Both the position numbers and the translations under genes were made by a program. A model generated the notes under the pieces. That model saw only the letters and a program-made list of their open reading frames with translations. It made no database searches and was not told the DNA's origin. Shown here piece by piece: positions 33,029 through 41,182 of a DNA stretch of 64,000 nt. Each line of letters opens with the position of its first letter. The first letter of the stretch is position 1. Location of the stretch: NCBI RefSeq assembly GCF_002845985.1, contig NZ_PDFK01000012.1, positions 1 to 64,000 of the forward strand, written 5' to 3'. The DNA comes from Lysinibacillus fusiformis. GTDB lineage: Bacteria > Bacillota > Bacilli > Bacillales_A > Planococcaceae.

Positions 33029-34175
33029 ATATTGGTAAAATGATCTCAAATGTTGTACCGACATTTAATGTACTTTGGACGTTTACTTTCCCATGATGCT
33101 TTTCAACGATGGTTCTGACAATAGATAAACCTAACCCAGAGCCACCCAACTCACGGGCTCGGGAGTGATCGACACGGTAAAACGGCTCAAAAATATAGTG
33201 TAGCTGATCATTTGGTATCCCAATTCCTGAATCTGTAATTGTAATATGAGTAGCTCCATTCTTAACCTGTCCACGAACTTCAACCATTCCATTCTTGTGG
33301 TTGTACTTAATCGCATTTTCAATCATATTAGAAAAAACTCTATAGAGTAATGTTTGATTTCCCGTTATCGTTTTCACGTCAATATCTACAGAAATAGCGA
33401 TATTTTTTTCTATACATAAAGGCTGTAATTCTTGTGTAATCGTGTCTAACATTGCTTTGAGCTCAATATCATCAGAAAAATGTTCCGTTTGCTCATAAGC
33501 TAATGTTAACAGATCGTTCACAACCTGGATGAGCCTTTGTGTGCCTTGCTCTGTCACCTCTAAATTTTCCTTATAATCTTCTACTGTTGGTGATTTTTCC
33601 AGTTTTAAAACCTGGATACCTGCCTTCATGGTTGTTAGTGGTGTTTTCAATTCATGTGCTGCATTTGCGGCAAAGCTCTTTTGGTACAGAAACGATTTTT
33701 CTAGTCGATCTAGCATGTGATTAAATGAAGCTGTAAGATCCCCTATTTCATCTTTTGTAGAAATATGTTCGATACGTTGAGCTAAATTATGTTCGCTTAT
33801 ATTTCCGATTTTTTGACTAAGATCATGAACTGGCTTTAAAGCTCGACCAGCCACTACATAAATGGTAGCTATCCCTGCTACAATAATAATTAACATCCAT
33901 ATGACACTCTGATTGATAAATTTCTTTTTCGCTTCTCTTACATCCGTAATCTTTATTTGAGCAACGATATCATGATTCATCTTGGTTTCTACTGTCGCCT
34001 CATCTATGATTTCTTTGTGAAGCCTATTTTCTTGATTGAGTATCGTTGTCGTAATAGGTTGAACAATTTTTTCCTCGGCACTATAAATGGATAGGAACGT
34101 TAACAAAATTGTAACCACTACAAAAATACAGCCAGTTAAAAGGGTCAGCCTCATTCTTAATGTTAAGTTATTCAT
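33027..34175 (-). CDS. sensor histidine kinase
   Basis: A 382-residue membrane histidine kinase. Helix 1 (about 8-28) and helix 2 (about 95-112) flank a short extracytoplasmic sensor of about 65 residues. A HAMP linker follows (about 113-165), then HisKA with NAAHELKTPLTTMKAG (phospho-His near 182) and HATPase_c with N, G1 and G2 boxes (NMIENAIKYN, DSGIGIP, GGSGLGLSIV). ATG 34175 follows AGAGG and overlaps the regulator gene by 8 bases, so they are co-translated; an upstream in-frame start has no ribosome site. The signal is unknown. Confidence 0.9.
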   Translation of the reverse strand: MNNLTLRMRLTLLTGCIFVVVTILLTFLSIYSAEEKIVQPITTTILNQENRLHKEIIDEATVETKMNHDIVAQIKITDVREAKKKFINQSVIWMLIIIVAGIATIYVVAGRALKPVHDLSQKIGNISEHNLAQRIEHISTKDEIGDLTASFNHMLDRLEKSFLYQKSFAANAAHELKTPLTTMKAGIQVLKLEKSPTVEDYKENLEVTEQGTQRLIQVVNDLLTLAYEQTEHFSDDIELKAMLDTITQELQPLCIEKNIAISVDIDVKTITGNQTLLYRVFSNMIENAIKYNHKNGMVEVRGQVKNGATHITITDSGIGIPNDQLHYIFEPFYRVDHSRARELGGSGLGLSIVRTIVEKHHGKVNVQSTLNVGTTFEIILPI

Positions 34176-34860
34176 ATGAACCTCTATCATTTTCTGCAAT
34201 GATATAACCTTGTCCTCGGATTGTCTGAATCACTTCTATTTCCCCCAAAACATCTGCCATTTTTTTTCGTAATGAATGGATATGGAACTTGAGTGAATTT
34301 GAAAATAAATCCGTTTCACTGTCCCATACATGCTCTATCAACTCCTCTGAGCTAATGACTTTATTTTGATGTAGCATGAGATATTCTAGAATAGCATATT
34401 CCTTTTTGGTAACATGTATCATCTCACCATCCACTAAAACTATTTTCTTTGAGCTATCAAGTGTTATATTTTCAAAAGATATAATGGCGCTTTTTTGACT
34501 AAAAGACCGCCTTAATAAGTTGCGTATACGCGCATCCAACTCTTGAAAATCAAAGGGCTTTATTAAATAATCATTGGCTCCACAATCAAGACCCAATATT
34601 TTATCATGAATAGCTGAACGTGCTGAAAGGATAAGTATTTTCACATCCTCGCTCTGAACTCGAATCTGCTCTAACACCTCTATGCCATCCATTTTGGGTA
34701 GGTTTAAGTCCAATATAATAAGGTCATATTCATTGATTTCGAATAATTCTAATGCTTCCTTACCATCAAAAGCTGTATCAACGGCATAGCCAGATTTCTT
34801 TAACCCTTTAGAGATGATCCTGGATAAGACAGCCTCATCTTCGACCAATAAAAGTTTCAT
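34168..34860 (-). CDS. OmpR-family response regulator
   Basis: A 230-residue regulator. The receiver (about 1-115) has the acidic pair LLVEDEA, the phospho-acceptor Asp in LIILDLNLPKMDG (about 51), Thr/Ser in ILSARS and Lys in YLIKPFDF. The winged-helix effector (about 130-225) ends TIRGQGYII. ATG 34860 follows AAAGGTGG. It is translationally coupled to the kinase. The tandem repeats at 35443-35461, in front of the secreted-protein gene upstream, are a likely binding site. Confidence 0.92.
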   Translation of the reverse strand: MKLLLVEDEAVLSRIISKGLKKSGYAVDTAFDGKEALELFEINEYDLIILDLNLPKMDGIEVLEQIRVQSEDVKILILSARSAIHDKILGLDCGANDYLIKPFDFQELDARIRNLLRRSFSQKSAIISFENITLDSSKKIVLVDGEMIHVTKKEYAILEYLMLHQNKVISSEELIEHVWDSETDLFSNSLKFHIHSLRKKMADVLGEIEVIQTIRGQGYIIAENDRGSYE

Positions 34861-35026
34861 TCGTTCTATCCACCTTTAAAAATCAGACTTTTTTAACGAC
34901 CCGTTAGTTTCATAAATTTTGCTAACAAACAAGTCCTACCCCTTTGTACTAGAATAGCCTACTTGAATGAGCTTTTAAAATAATTTAAGTCAACTAACAC
35001 TTGTCTCTTTTACCTTTACATAGTAA

Positions 35027-35058
35027 GAAGCTTGTTTTGAAAGATCAAAACAAGCTTC
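35027..35058 (-). terminator. intrinsic terminator
   Basis: GAAGCTTGTTTTGA and TCAAAACAAGCTTC form a 14-bp stem just after the secreted-protein gene, before the two-component genes. Confidence 0.7.
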
Positions 35059-35064
35059 CTTTCA

Positions 35065-35382
35065 TTACTTTTCCTTTTCCCCGCCATCAACTATTGTAGT
35101 TGTCATCATCACAGCACCCTCAGGAATAGTTGGCATTTCACCAGGTTCAAAGGTTTTTACGCTCACTTTTACTGATTCTTTTTCATCTACTTTTGTTTTT
35201 TTCATTAACAAGCCTTTAGGAACCTCCTTTTTCTCTCCAGGCTTAAGTATCTTCACATCAGCCTTGATTGATTGTGCCCCTTTTTCATTCTCATCATTTG
35301 AAGAAGCTAATGCAGAAAATGAAAAACCACCTGTTAATAAACCTAATGCTAGTGTTCCTACCCCTAATGCTCTTAATTTCAT
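35065..35382 (-). CDS. small secreted protein with two internal repeats
   Basis: A 105-residue protein with a signal peptide (MKLRALGVGTLALGLLTGGF, cleavage near SALA, about residue 26). The mature part consists of two similar segments of about 30 residues: KILKPGEKKEVPKGLLMKKT and KTFEPGEMPTIPEGAVMMTT, sharing K-x-x-x-PGE-x-x-x-x-P-x-G-x-x-M-x-x-T and an acidic tail. It is rich in Lys/Glu with four Met in the repeats. No family is recognised. The ribosome site is TTGGAGGG. It has its own repeat-marked promoter and lies upstream of the two-component genes, making it a likely target or partner of that system. Confidence 0.72.
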   Translation of the reverse strand: MKLRALGVGTLALGLLTGGFSFSALASSNDENEKGAQSIKADVKILKPGEKKEVPKGLLMKKTKVDEKESVKVSVKTFEPGEMPTIPEGAVMMTTTIVDGGEKEK

Positions 35383-35427
35383 AAATATCCCTCCAAGAAA
35401 ATGATTTGTAACAATGGTTACAGACCA

Positions 35428-35461
35428 AGTATATTGATTGCTAGGTTAGAGGAAGGTTAGA
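35428..35461 (-). promoter_or_regulatory. response-regulator direct repeats and promoter of the secreted-protein gene
   Basis: In the leftward direction TCTAACCT occurs twice, at 35454-35461 and 35443-35450, spaced one helical turn (11 bp) apart. A TATACT -10 element lies at 35428-35433, so the repeats replace the -35 region. This is the geometry of OmpR/PhoP-type activation. Confidence 0.65.
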
Positions 35462-35606
35462 TTTTATAATAATCGATGATTTCTTTTACATTCCTATAAT
35501 GTTCAAAATTTCGCTGACACATTTGTTTTGAATATCGATCATCATTCCTTTTTATAGTGTATTGACGTTTTATATACTCTTCTTATGAATATAAATTCAA
35601 TAAAAA

Positions 35607-35641
35607 AAGGTGCGATTCTCCTACTGATAGAATCGCACCTT
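35607..35641 (-). terminator. intrinsic terminator of the ABC-F gene
   Basis: AAGGTGCGATTCT and AGAATCGCACCTT pair perfectly (13 bp); leftward transcripts then meet TTTTTTTA. Confidence 0.9.
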
Positions 35642-35646
35642 CCCAT

Positions 35647-37095
35647 TTAAAATATTTTATTACTTTCTATAGTAAACTGTAAATCTGCTACATTTGCGAT
35701 AAAATTCTTATCATGTGTCACGAAGATGATTGTTCCCTCATAAGCCATTATAAATTGCTCTAGCGCCTCTAATGCTTGAATATCTAAGAAGTTGGTTGGC
35801 TCATCCAGTAACAGTATATTAAAGTTCCCCAAAAACAGATAACAAAGCTGGAGTCGTATCGCTTCACCACCGCTTAATAACTTCACACTTTTTTGTATAT
35901 CATTTCCTACAAACTGCATGGAATTTAGAACACTTCGTAGAAAACCCTCATCGTAATCAGAGCGATTTTTTAAAAATTGGAGGACCGTTTCCTCACTTTT
36001 AAATTGGTAGCTCATCTGATGAAAATAGCCTATTTTGGCCTTAGGGGAAATGGTTAACCCATCCCCATAGTTTGCAATATGTTGTAGTAATGTACTTTTT
36101 CCACAACCGTTACTACCTGCAAGCGCAATCTTTTTACCTAATGGTATTTGGAAGTTCACTTTATTCAATAGTAGTTTCCCTGGTACGTGTAAAGTGAATT
36201 GCTCTGCCATAATCGGAAATTTATTGTGTAGTTCCAAAGCTTTCGATTGTCGAAAAACTATTTTTCTCTCTACCTGTACCGCATCTACTTTCTGAAGCTT
36301 CTCTATGCGATGTTCTATCGCTTTGGCTGCACGTTGTACGCTTTTTTGACTCGTACCTTTGGACTTTGTCATAAACATACGATTCGGTTTTGCATGAGCT
36401 TCTCTTTTTGACATGCTCCCTGCTTGGGTAATTTTTTCAGCTTTTCTCATTTTTTTATCAACAGCTTGTTCAAGACGACTTCTTTCCTTCAAGTATAAGT
36501 CATGCGCCTGACTTTGTTGATCTCGCTCTACCTGCTTTTGCTGAGCATAATTACTATAATTTCCAGAATAAATATTTATTCTGCCCCCATCAACCTCCCA
36601 GATCGTTGTGACCAATTCATCTAGTACAGCACGATCATGGCTAATTAGTACAAGCGCTCCATAATAATAACGCAATTCATCCAGTAAAAACGAAATACCC
36701 TCTTGATCTAAATGTGTTGTTGGTTCATCAATGAGCAGTGCTTCCTCATAAGAAGAAAGTAATTGTGCTAACTTCAATCTCGTTTGCTCCCCACCACTTA
36801 GTCCTTCAGAATATGGAGGAACAGCTAATTTTCCTAATAACTGTGCCTCTACCTCTACGAACGTTGGTGCTTCCATTTGTTCAAAATATCCAAAATGAAC
36901 ATGACTCTTTAACATCCCACTCGTCGGCTGAATTTTGCTAGCAAGTAACTTCATTAATGTACTTTTTCCAGCACCATTTTTCCCAACGATGCCGATCCGA
37001 TCGAATTGGTGAATAGCTAATTTTTCAATGTTTAAAATTTCTTTATCTAAATAATTTACGATTACATGCTCTAATTCAAAGCAAATTTTCTCCAT
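35647..37095 (-). CDS. ABC-F ATPase, ribosomal-protection type (Msr/Vga-like)
   Basis: A 482-residue cytosolic ABC-F protein, with two nucleotide-binding domains and no membrane helices. Domain 1 (about 1-195) has Walker A GKNGAGKST, signature LSGGEQTRLKLAQ and Walker B LLIDEPTTHLD. Domain 2 (about 295-480) has GSNGCGKST, LSGGEAIRLQL and LLLDEPTNFLD. The charged linker between (about 195-290) is the interaction region that reaches into the ribosome and displaces drugs. Its size and compact linker resemble antibiotic-resistance ABC-Fs rather than EttA/Uup. ATG 37095 follows CGGGAGG. The long upstream leader with an ErmDL-like mini-ORF points to macrolide-inducible expression. Exact drug range cannot be read from sequence. 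Confidence 0.9.
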   Translation of the reverse strand: MEKICFELEHVIVNYLDKEILNIEKLAIHQFDRIGIVGKNGAGKSTLMKLLASKIQPTSGMLKSHVHFGYFEQMEAPTFVEVEAQLLGKLAVPPYSEGLSGGEQTRLKLAQLLSSYEEALLIDEPTTHLDQEGISFLLDELRYYYGALVLISHDRAVLDELVTTIWEVDGGRINIYSGNYSNYAQQKQVERDQQSQAHDLYLKERSRLEQAVDKKMRKAEKITQAGSMSKREAHAKPNRMFMTKSKGTSQKSVQRAAKAIEHRIEKLQKVDAVQVERKIVFRQSKALELHNKFPIMAEQFTLHVPGKLLLNKVNFQIPLGKKIALAGSNGCGKSTLLQHIANYGDGLTISPKAKIGYFHQMSYQFKSEETVLQFLKNRSDYDEGFLRSVLNSMQFVGNDIQKSVKLLSGGEAIRLQLCYLFLGNFNILLLDEPTNFLDIQALEALEQFIMAYEGTIIFVTHDKNFIANVADLQFTIESNKIF

Positions 37096-37123
37096 ATTGC
37101 TACCTCCCGAAAATAAATCATTT

Positions 37124-37173
37124 CGTATCGATAGCTATGGTATCGATACGAGCTTTTAGTTAAAGCCCGTATC
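37124..37173 (-). promoter_or_regulatory. two mutually exclusive hairpins before the ABC-F gene
   Basis: Hairpin A pairs GATACGGGCTTT (37173-37162) with AAAGCTCGTATC (37156-37145), 12 bp including one wobble. Hairpin B pairs CGTATCGATA (37150-37141) with TATCGATACG (37133-37124). They share CGTATC, so only one can form. The 5' arm of A overlaps the stop codon of the second mini-ORF, so a ribosome stalled there would block A and favour B. Neither includes the ABC-F ribosome site at 37103-37108, so the exact output is unresolved. Confidence 0.7.
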
Positions 37174-37195
37174 AAAAGAATAATAGCATATGCAT
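37172..37195 (-). CDS. second leader mini-ORF (MHMLLFF)
   Basis: ATG 37195 opens a 7-codon frame, MHMLLFF, ending TGA. GGGGG lies eight bases before the ATG. It sits directly before hairpin A, whose 5' arm overlaps the stop. Very short hydrophobic leaders occur before drug-inducible resistance genes; the MsrD leader (MYLIFM, recalled) is similar in size and nature. Likely a drug-sensing peptide. Confidence 0.5.
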   Translation of the reverse strand: MHMLLFF

Positions 37196-37221
37196 TCTAC
37201 CTTCCCCCTTATTGGGTAAAT

Positions 37222-37246
37222 AAAAAACACAGACAATGTGCCTGTG
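37222..37246 (-). terminator. leader terminator (attenuator)
   Basis: CACAGGCA and TGTCTGTG (leftward) form an 8-bp stem around a CAT loop followed by TTTTTTATTT. It lies within the ABC-F leader, between the two mini-ORFs, so transcription must pass it to reach the gene. Confidence 0.8.
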
Positions 37247-37391
37247 ATCTAAGTAACTGAGATATATTAGGAAAGTTGTCTCACTAAATAAAGGCGTGAG
37301 CTCCCTTTGTTGTGTTATGAAAGATGATTAAAAAAGGACAGACTATCCCGTATACTCTGGTTTCACAAACAGAGTTATTGACCCTATTCAG

Positions 37392-37436
37392 TTATTGGTT
37401 CAAAACGGTAAAACGTAGTCTCATTGAATAGCCCAT
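37392..37436 (-). CDS. ErmDL-like leader peptide MGYSMRLRFTVLNQ
   Basis: A 14-codon ORF starts at ATG 37436, nine bases after AAGGAGG. Its sequence M-G-Y-SMRLRF-T-V-LNQ matches the ErmD leader peptide (MTHSMRLRFPTLNQ as I recall it) at 10 of 14 positions, including the R-L-R macrolide-arrest motif (+x+ class). Ribosomes translating such peptides stall when a macrolide occupies the exit tunnel. Codons for Arg-Leu (AGACTA) are complementary to TAGTCT about 80 nt downstream, so stalling would change leader folding. It lies 341 nt before the ABC-F gene, on the same strand. Confidence 0.82.
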   Translation of the reverse strand: MGYSMRLRFTVLNQ

Positions 37437-37467
37437 TTTTTTAATCCTCCTTAAAAGTGTTATGATT

Positions 37468-37495
37468 ATTATAAATATTTTTCCCAATTAGTCAA
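37468..37495 (-). promoter_or_regulatory. strong sigma-A promoter of the ABC-F leader transcript
   Basis: Leftward TTGACT (37495-37490) and TATAAT (37473-37468) are separated by 16 bp, giving a leader of about 360 nt before the ABC-F start codon. Confidence 0.8.
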
Positions 37496-37632
37496 GGTCT
37501 CCCAGACTAAAGACATACAAAAAAAGGTCGATATATCATAAATGAACATTACAAAAAGTATATCATTTGGTGAAAACCTGATATAGTATGGATTTAAGAA
37601 AAAATCTAAATTGATATGGTGGTGTTATGTGA

Positions 37633-38472
37633 ATGAAAAAATACGTAATGGATATTTTAATGATTATGCTTGGATCACTGCTCTTTGCCCTTGCAGTTAA
37701 CTTATTTGTCATTCCGAATGATTTGGGTGAAGGCGGCGTAACTGGCTTAACAATTATTGCCTATTATCTTTTCGGATGGTCTCCGAGTATTGTCAGCTTT
37801 ATCATGAATGCAGCTTTACTAATGGTTGGCTATAAATTCCTAAATAGACAAACAACAATCTATACTATCATTGCGGTCTCTTTCCATTCTTTATTCTTAC
37901 ATTTAACAGAATCTTGGTCTATTTCCTCAGATGAGATTATCGTAAATACGATTTTTGGTGGCGTATTTGCCGGGGTTGGTATCGGCTTAATTATTAGAGT
38001 TGGTGGTACAACAGCGGGTTCTACGATTTTAGCTAGGATTACCAACAAATACCTTGGCTGGAGTATTAGCTATGGACTTTTATTCTTTGATTTAATTGTT
38101 GCTTTTTCATCTTATTTTATCATCGGTGCAGAGGCATTAATGCTAACGATTATTATGCTCTATGTTGGTACAAAGGTGATGGAATTTGTGATTGAGGGCG
38201 TTAACCCTAAAAAAGCTGTTACTATTATCTCAAAGAAACCAGAAGACATTGCTGGACAGGTGACTGCTTATATGAACCGTGGAGTTACTGTTCTTTCAGG
38301 TCATGGCTATTATACAAAGGAACAAAAAGAAATTCTGTATATCGTCATTAGTAAACAAGAAGTTGTGAAGCTCAAAAAAATCGTCAAAGAAGTCGATAAA
38401 GATGCCTTTATTGCCATTCATGATGTAAGGGACGTTTTTGGAGAAGGCTTTATTGAACTAGCAAAATCTTAA
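37633..38472 (+). CDS. YitT-family membrane protein
   Basis: A 279-residue protein with five to six membrane helices in the first about 190 residues (YitT/DUF161 module; FVIPNDLGEGGVTGLTIIAYYLF and GGTTAGSTILARI are typical). A soluble DUF2179 domain follows at about 195-275 (EDIAGQVTAYMNRGVTVLSGHGYYTKEQKEILY in part). The family is common in Firmicutes; its transport substrate is not established. ATG 37633 follows GGTGGTG. It is monocistronic with a terminator at 38480 and divergent from the ABC-F leader. Confidence 0.88.
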   Translation: MKKYVMDILMIMLGSLLFALAVNLFVIPNDLGEGGVTGLTIIAYYLFGWSPSIVSFIMNAALLMVGYKFLNRQTTIYTIIAVSFHSLFLHLTESWSISSDEIIVNTIFGGVFAGVGIGLIIRVGGTTAGSTILARITNKYLGWSISYGLLFFDLIVAFSSYFIIGAEALMLTIIMLYVGTKVMEFVIEGVNPKKAVTIISKKPEDIAGQVTAYMNRGVTVLSGHGYYTKEQKEILYIVISKQEVVKLKKIVKEVDKDAFIAIHDVRDVFGEGFIELAKS

Positions 38473-38479
38473 GACAGTC

Positions 38480-38519
38480 AAAACACCTTTTGTAAGTTAC
38501 AACAAAAAGGTGTTTTTTC
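38480..38519. terminator. bidirectional terminator
   Basis: AAAACACCTTTTGT and ACAAAAAGGTGTTTT pair between the convergent YitT and Ddl genes, followed by TTTT. Confidence 0.85.
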
Positions 38520-38522
38520 TAT

Positions 38523-39431
38523 TTACCTATTTCTATCGATCTGTAAGGAGCTTTCAATAATACTGTCCAATAGTGCTGGATAACTGATGCCAGCAGCCAG
38601 TGCACTTTTTGGTAGAAGGCTATTTTGCGTCATCCCAGGCAATGTATTAACCTCTAACACATAAGGGACGCCATCCTTAATTAACATATCTACTCTAGCA
38701 TAAACACTGCATCTTAAAGTCTTGTAGCTTAGCATCGCAGCTTTTGCCACACGATCATGAATCGCAAGTGGGAGTTCCACAGGCTCCTCTATTGTAGAAG
38801 CATCATCATATTTCGCCTGGTAGTCAAAAAATACTGCCGTATGTTTGATTGAAAGGACTGGCAAAAGCTTCTCATTGAGGATTGGGCATGTAATTTCGTC
38901 ACCAATCAAGTACTGCTCAATAATGATTTCGTTATCCCACCTAAATACCTCTGCTACAGCAGTCAATAAGGCACTCTGATTATGGACAATTTGAACACCT
39001 ACACTAGAGCCACCAGCATTTGGTTTCACTACAAGCGGATAACCAATAAGTTCTATATCCTGTAAGGGCAGCTCCTCTCCTTTGATGAGATGTATCCAAT
39101 CTGGTGTTGCGACACCTTCATATCGCAATATTTTTTTAGCCATATTTTTATCCATGCACAAGCTACTTGCTAGAAGACCACTTCCTGTATAAGGAATACC
39201 CAATGTTTCTAGTACCCCTTGAATCGTACCATCCTCCCCAAACTTTCCATGCAGTGCTAACAAAGCGACATCAATGCCACGCACCTTATCAATTACCTCT
39301 TTGTTGTCATCTAAAGTAATGGCAACAACCTCATATTTTTGCGTATCTAATTGAGCGGCCATTTCTTTACCTGTCATAATGGAAACCTCCTTTTCAGAGG
39401 AAGTACCTCCCATAATTACGCCAACCTTCAT
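38523..39431 (-). CDS. ddl: D-alanine--D-alanine ligase
   Basis: A 302-residue ATP-grasp enzyme that joins two D-Ala for peptidoglycan stem peptides. Visible hallmarks are MGGTSSEKEVSIMTG (about 8-22), LHGKFGEDGTIQGVLETLGIPYTGSG (about 60-85, in part), the ATP-binding PLVVKPNAGGSSVGV (about 135) and C-terminal LEVNTLPGMTQNS, where Asn and Glu bind Mg. ATG 39431 follows GAGGGGTTGAG. It starts four bases after the MocR-type gene, so both are one operon. As this second-copy style pairing occurs with DdlR in Brevibacillus, the gene is probably the regulated ddl. Confidence 0.93.
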   Translation of the reverse strand: MKVGVIMGGTSSEKEVSIMTGKEMAAQLDTQKYEVVAITLDDNKEVIDKVRGIDVALLALHGKFGEDGTIQGVLETLGIPYTGSGLLASSLCMDKNMAKKILRYEGVATPDWIHLIKGEELPLQDIELIGYPLVVKPNAGGSSVGVQIVHNQSALLTAVAEVFRWDNEIIIEQYLIGDEITCPILNEKLLPVLSIKHTAVFFDYQAKYDDASTIEEPVELPLAIHDRVAKAAMLSYKTLRCSVYARVDMLIKDGVPYVLEVNTLPGMTQNSLLPKSALAAGISYPALLDSIIESSLQIDRNR

Positions 39432-39435
39432 TTTC

Positions 39436-40884
39436 TCAACCCCTCATATCATTTTTCAATGTATCACCTATGATTTGAATACCACGAACAATATCGTCAT
39501 CTGCTAAACGAGAAAAACCTAAACGAAATGTATTACTGCCTTTCCCATTTGTGAAAAATACATCTCCTGGGTAAAACACTACGCCCTTGTCATAGCACTT
39601 CTCCAGTAGCAGACGTGCATCAATTCCCTCTTCTAGCTCTATAAAAAGATGGAGCCCACCATCTCCTGTGATTCTACTAAACGGAATGAATTGCATACAG
39701 GCTTGACGAGCAAGCTCATATTTTTTTTTATAGACAGACCTTGCCTTCTTTAAATATTTTTCAAAATAGCCATCCTGCAAATATTGATATAATACCGCCT
39801 GATCGAGTGTTGACGTATGAATCGTTCGAGCTCTTTTCATGCTTTCTAAGCAGTCGATTAACGCCTTATCTGCTAAAATCCAGCCAACACGTAAGCCTGG
39901 GAAAAGTATTTTAGAAAAGCTGCCAATATAGACAATGTTATTACCTTTACCACTAAAAGCGATCAGCGGCGCCAAATGAGCGCTTAAATACCTTAATTCC
40001 TCATTAAAGCCATCCTCTACGACGGGAATTTGATATTTTGCAAAAAGCTGAAAAATAGCATTCCGTTTTTCTGAGGAAGTAACAATTCCAGTAGGATTAT
40101 GATAAGACGGAATGAGATAGGCAAAATCAAATTCTTTTGCTGCTAAGGCTTTTTCCACCTGGTCCATATCAATACCATCATCTTTCATATCAATGCCATG
40201 TATCTCTAACCCATGCAAACGGAAAAGCTTTAATGCTGCGTGGTGTGTAGGATTTTCACATAGTACACGCCCTGATTTTTTAGCTAAAGAGGACAATAAA
40301 ATATCTAGCCCCTCTGTAAAACCATTTGTAATGACAATATCTTTATTAGAAATGTCTACACCCTTCAATTCCATATAACTGAGAAGATAGTCAATTAAAG
40401 GCTTATAGCCCTTTGCATAGCCATAGTTTAAGACAACATCTCCTTCAATCGACATTCTTGTAAGAAACGCCCTTTTGAAATTTTCAACATCAAAAAGCTT
40501 TTCTTCCGGGGCAATACTAGTGAAGGAGATCATTCCTTTTTGCCACTGTATATCTTGTCGTAATAAATCAATTTCATCTGCTAATAAAGTGGTTGCATTC
40601 AGCCTTTGCTTCCAGTCCATTTCAATAGACGCTGTTTTCAATGGCGTGACCTTCCCTACAAAATGCCCTATTCCCTTCTTTGCATAGATGATGCCATCTA
40701 GCTCTAATTCGGCATATGCGTTCAAGACCGTATTTCTACTGATTGATAATAGCTTACTAAGTTCACGGGTAGATGGAAGCTTTTGATGTTCTAACAGATG
40801 CCCTTTGACAATCATATCTTGAACATAATCCTTCAATTGCACATAAACCGGACGTTCATCCATAAGCTTAAAATCACTAAACAC
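39436..40884 (-). CDS. MocR/GabR-type regulator (DdlR-like)
   Basis: A 482-residue fusion of a GntR winged helix (about 8-78; LPSTRELSKLLSISRNTVLNAYAELELDG) to a class I aminotransferase-like PLP domain (about 110-475), with SFSKILFPGLRVGW containing the PLP Lys. These act as transcription regulators that sense amino-acid adducts of PLP. The four-base spacing to ddl and the known B. brevis DdlR, which activates ddl and responds to D-Ala, make this a DdlR orthologue by context. GTG 40884 is the likely start. The 300-base upstream gap shows no clear operator to me. Confidence 0.85.
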   Translation of the reverse strand: MFSDFKLMDERPVYVQLKDYVQDMIVKGHLLEHQKLPSTRELSKLLSISRNTVLNAYAELELDGIIYAKKGIGHFVGKVTPLKTASIEMDWKQRLNATTLLADEIDLLRQDIQWQKGMISFTSIAPEEKLFDVENFKRAFLTRMSIEGDVVLNYGYAKGYKPLIDYLLSYMELKGVDISNKDIVITNGFTEGLDILLSSLAKKSGRVLCENPTHHAALKLFRLHGLEIHGIDMKDDGIDMDQVEKALAAKEFDFAYLIPSYHNPTGIVTSSEKRNAIFQLFAKYQIPVVEDGFNEELRYLSAHLAPLIAFSGKGNNIVYIGSFSKILFPGLRVGWILADKALIDCLESMKRARTIHTSTLDQAVLYQYLQDGYFEKYLKKARSVYKKKYELARQACMQFIPFSRITGDGGLHLFIELEEGIDARLLLEKCYDKGVVFYPGDVFFTNGKGSNTFRLGFSRLADDDIVRGIQIIGDTLKNDMRG

Positions 40885-41182
40885 TTCCTAACCCCCTTGC
40901 TTCATTTTTTCATAACCCTTGCCAACCTAAAAGGTCCACCTATTATGTAATTTCCAGTTAGAGTGGTTGCTCCTCTTTCTATCATATTTCAATAGTATGG
41001 TGTGTATATCAAGAAAACCCTACGCTATGTAGCATGAAATATAGGAGTTTAAAATTTATCATATACAGTTAGACAAAGCTAGAAACGAACTGTTTTCATT
41101 TTAACAAGAGGAATAACCTCCTGTTTATTATGCTATAGTGTATTTATGGGTAATTTTTCAAAAATTAGAAAGGAGCTATGAA

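Noticed and set aside
37261..37330. Additional leader hairpins in the ABC-F leader (CTCAC/GTGAG, AAAGG/CCTTT)
   Set aside because: They are short, overlap each other and have no clear partner in the switch, so I did not list them as features.
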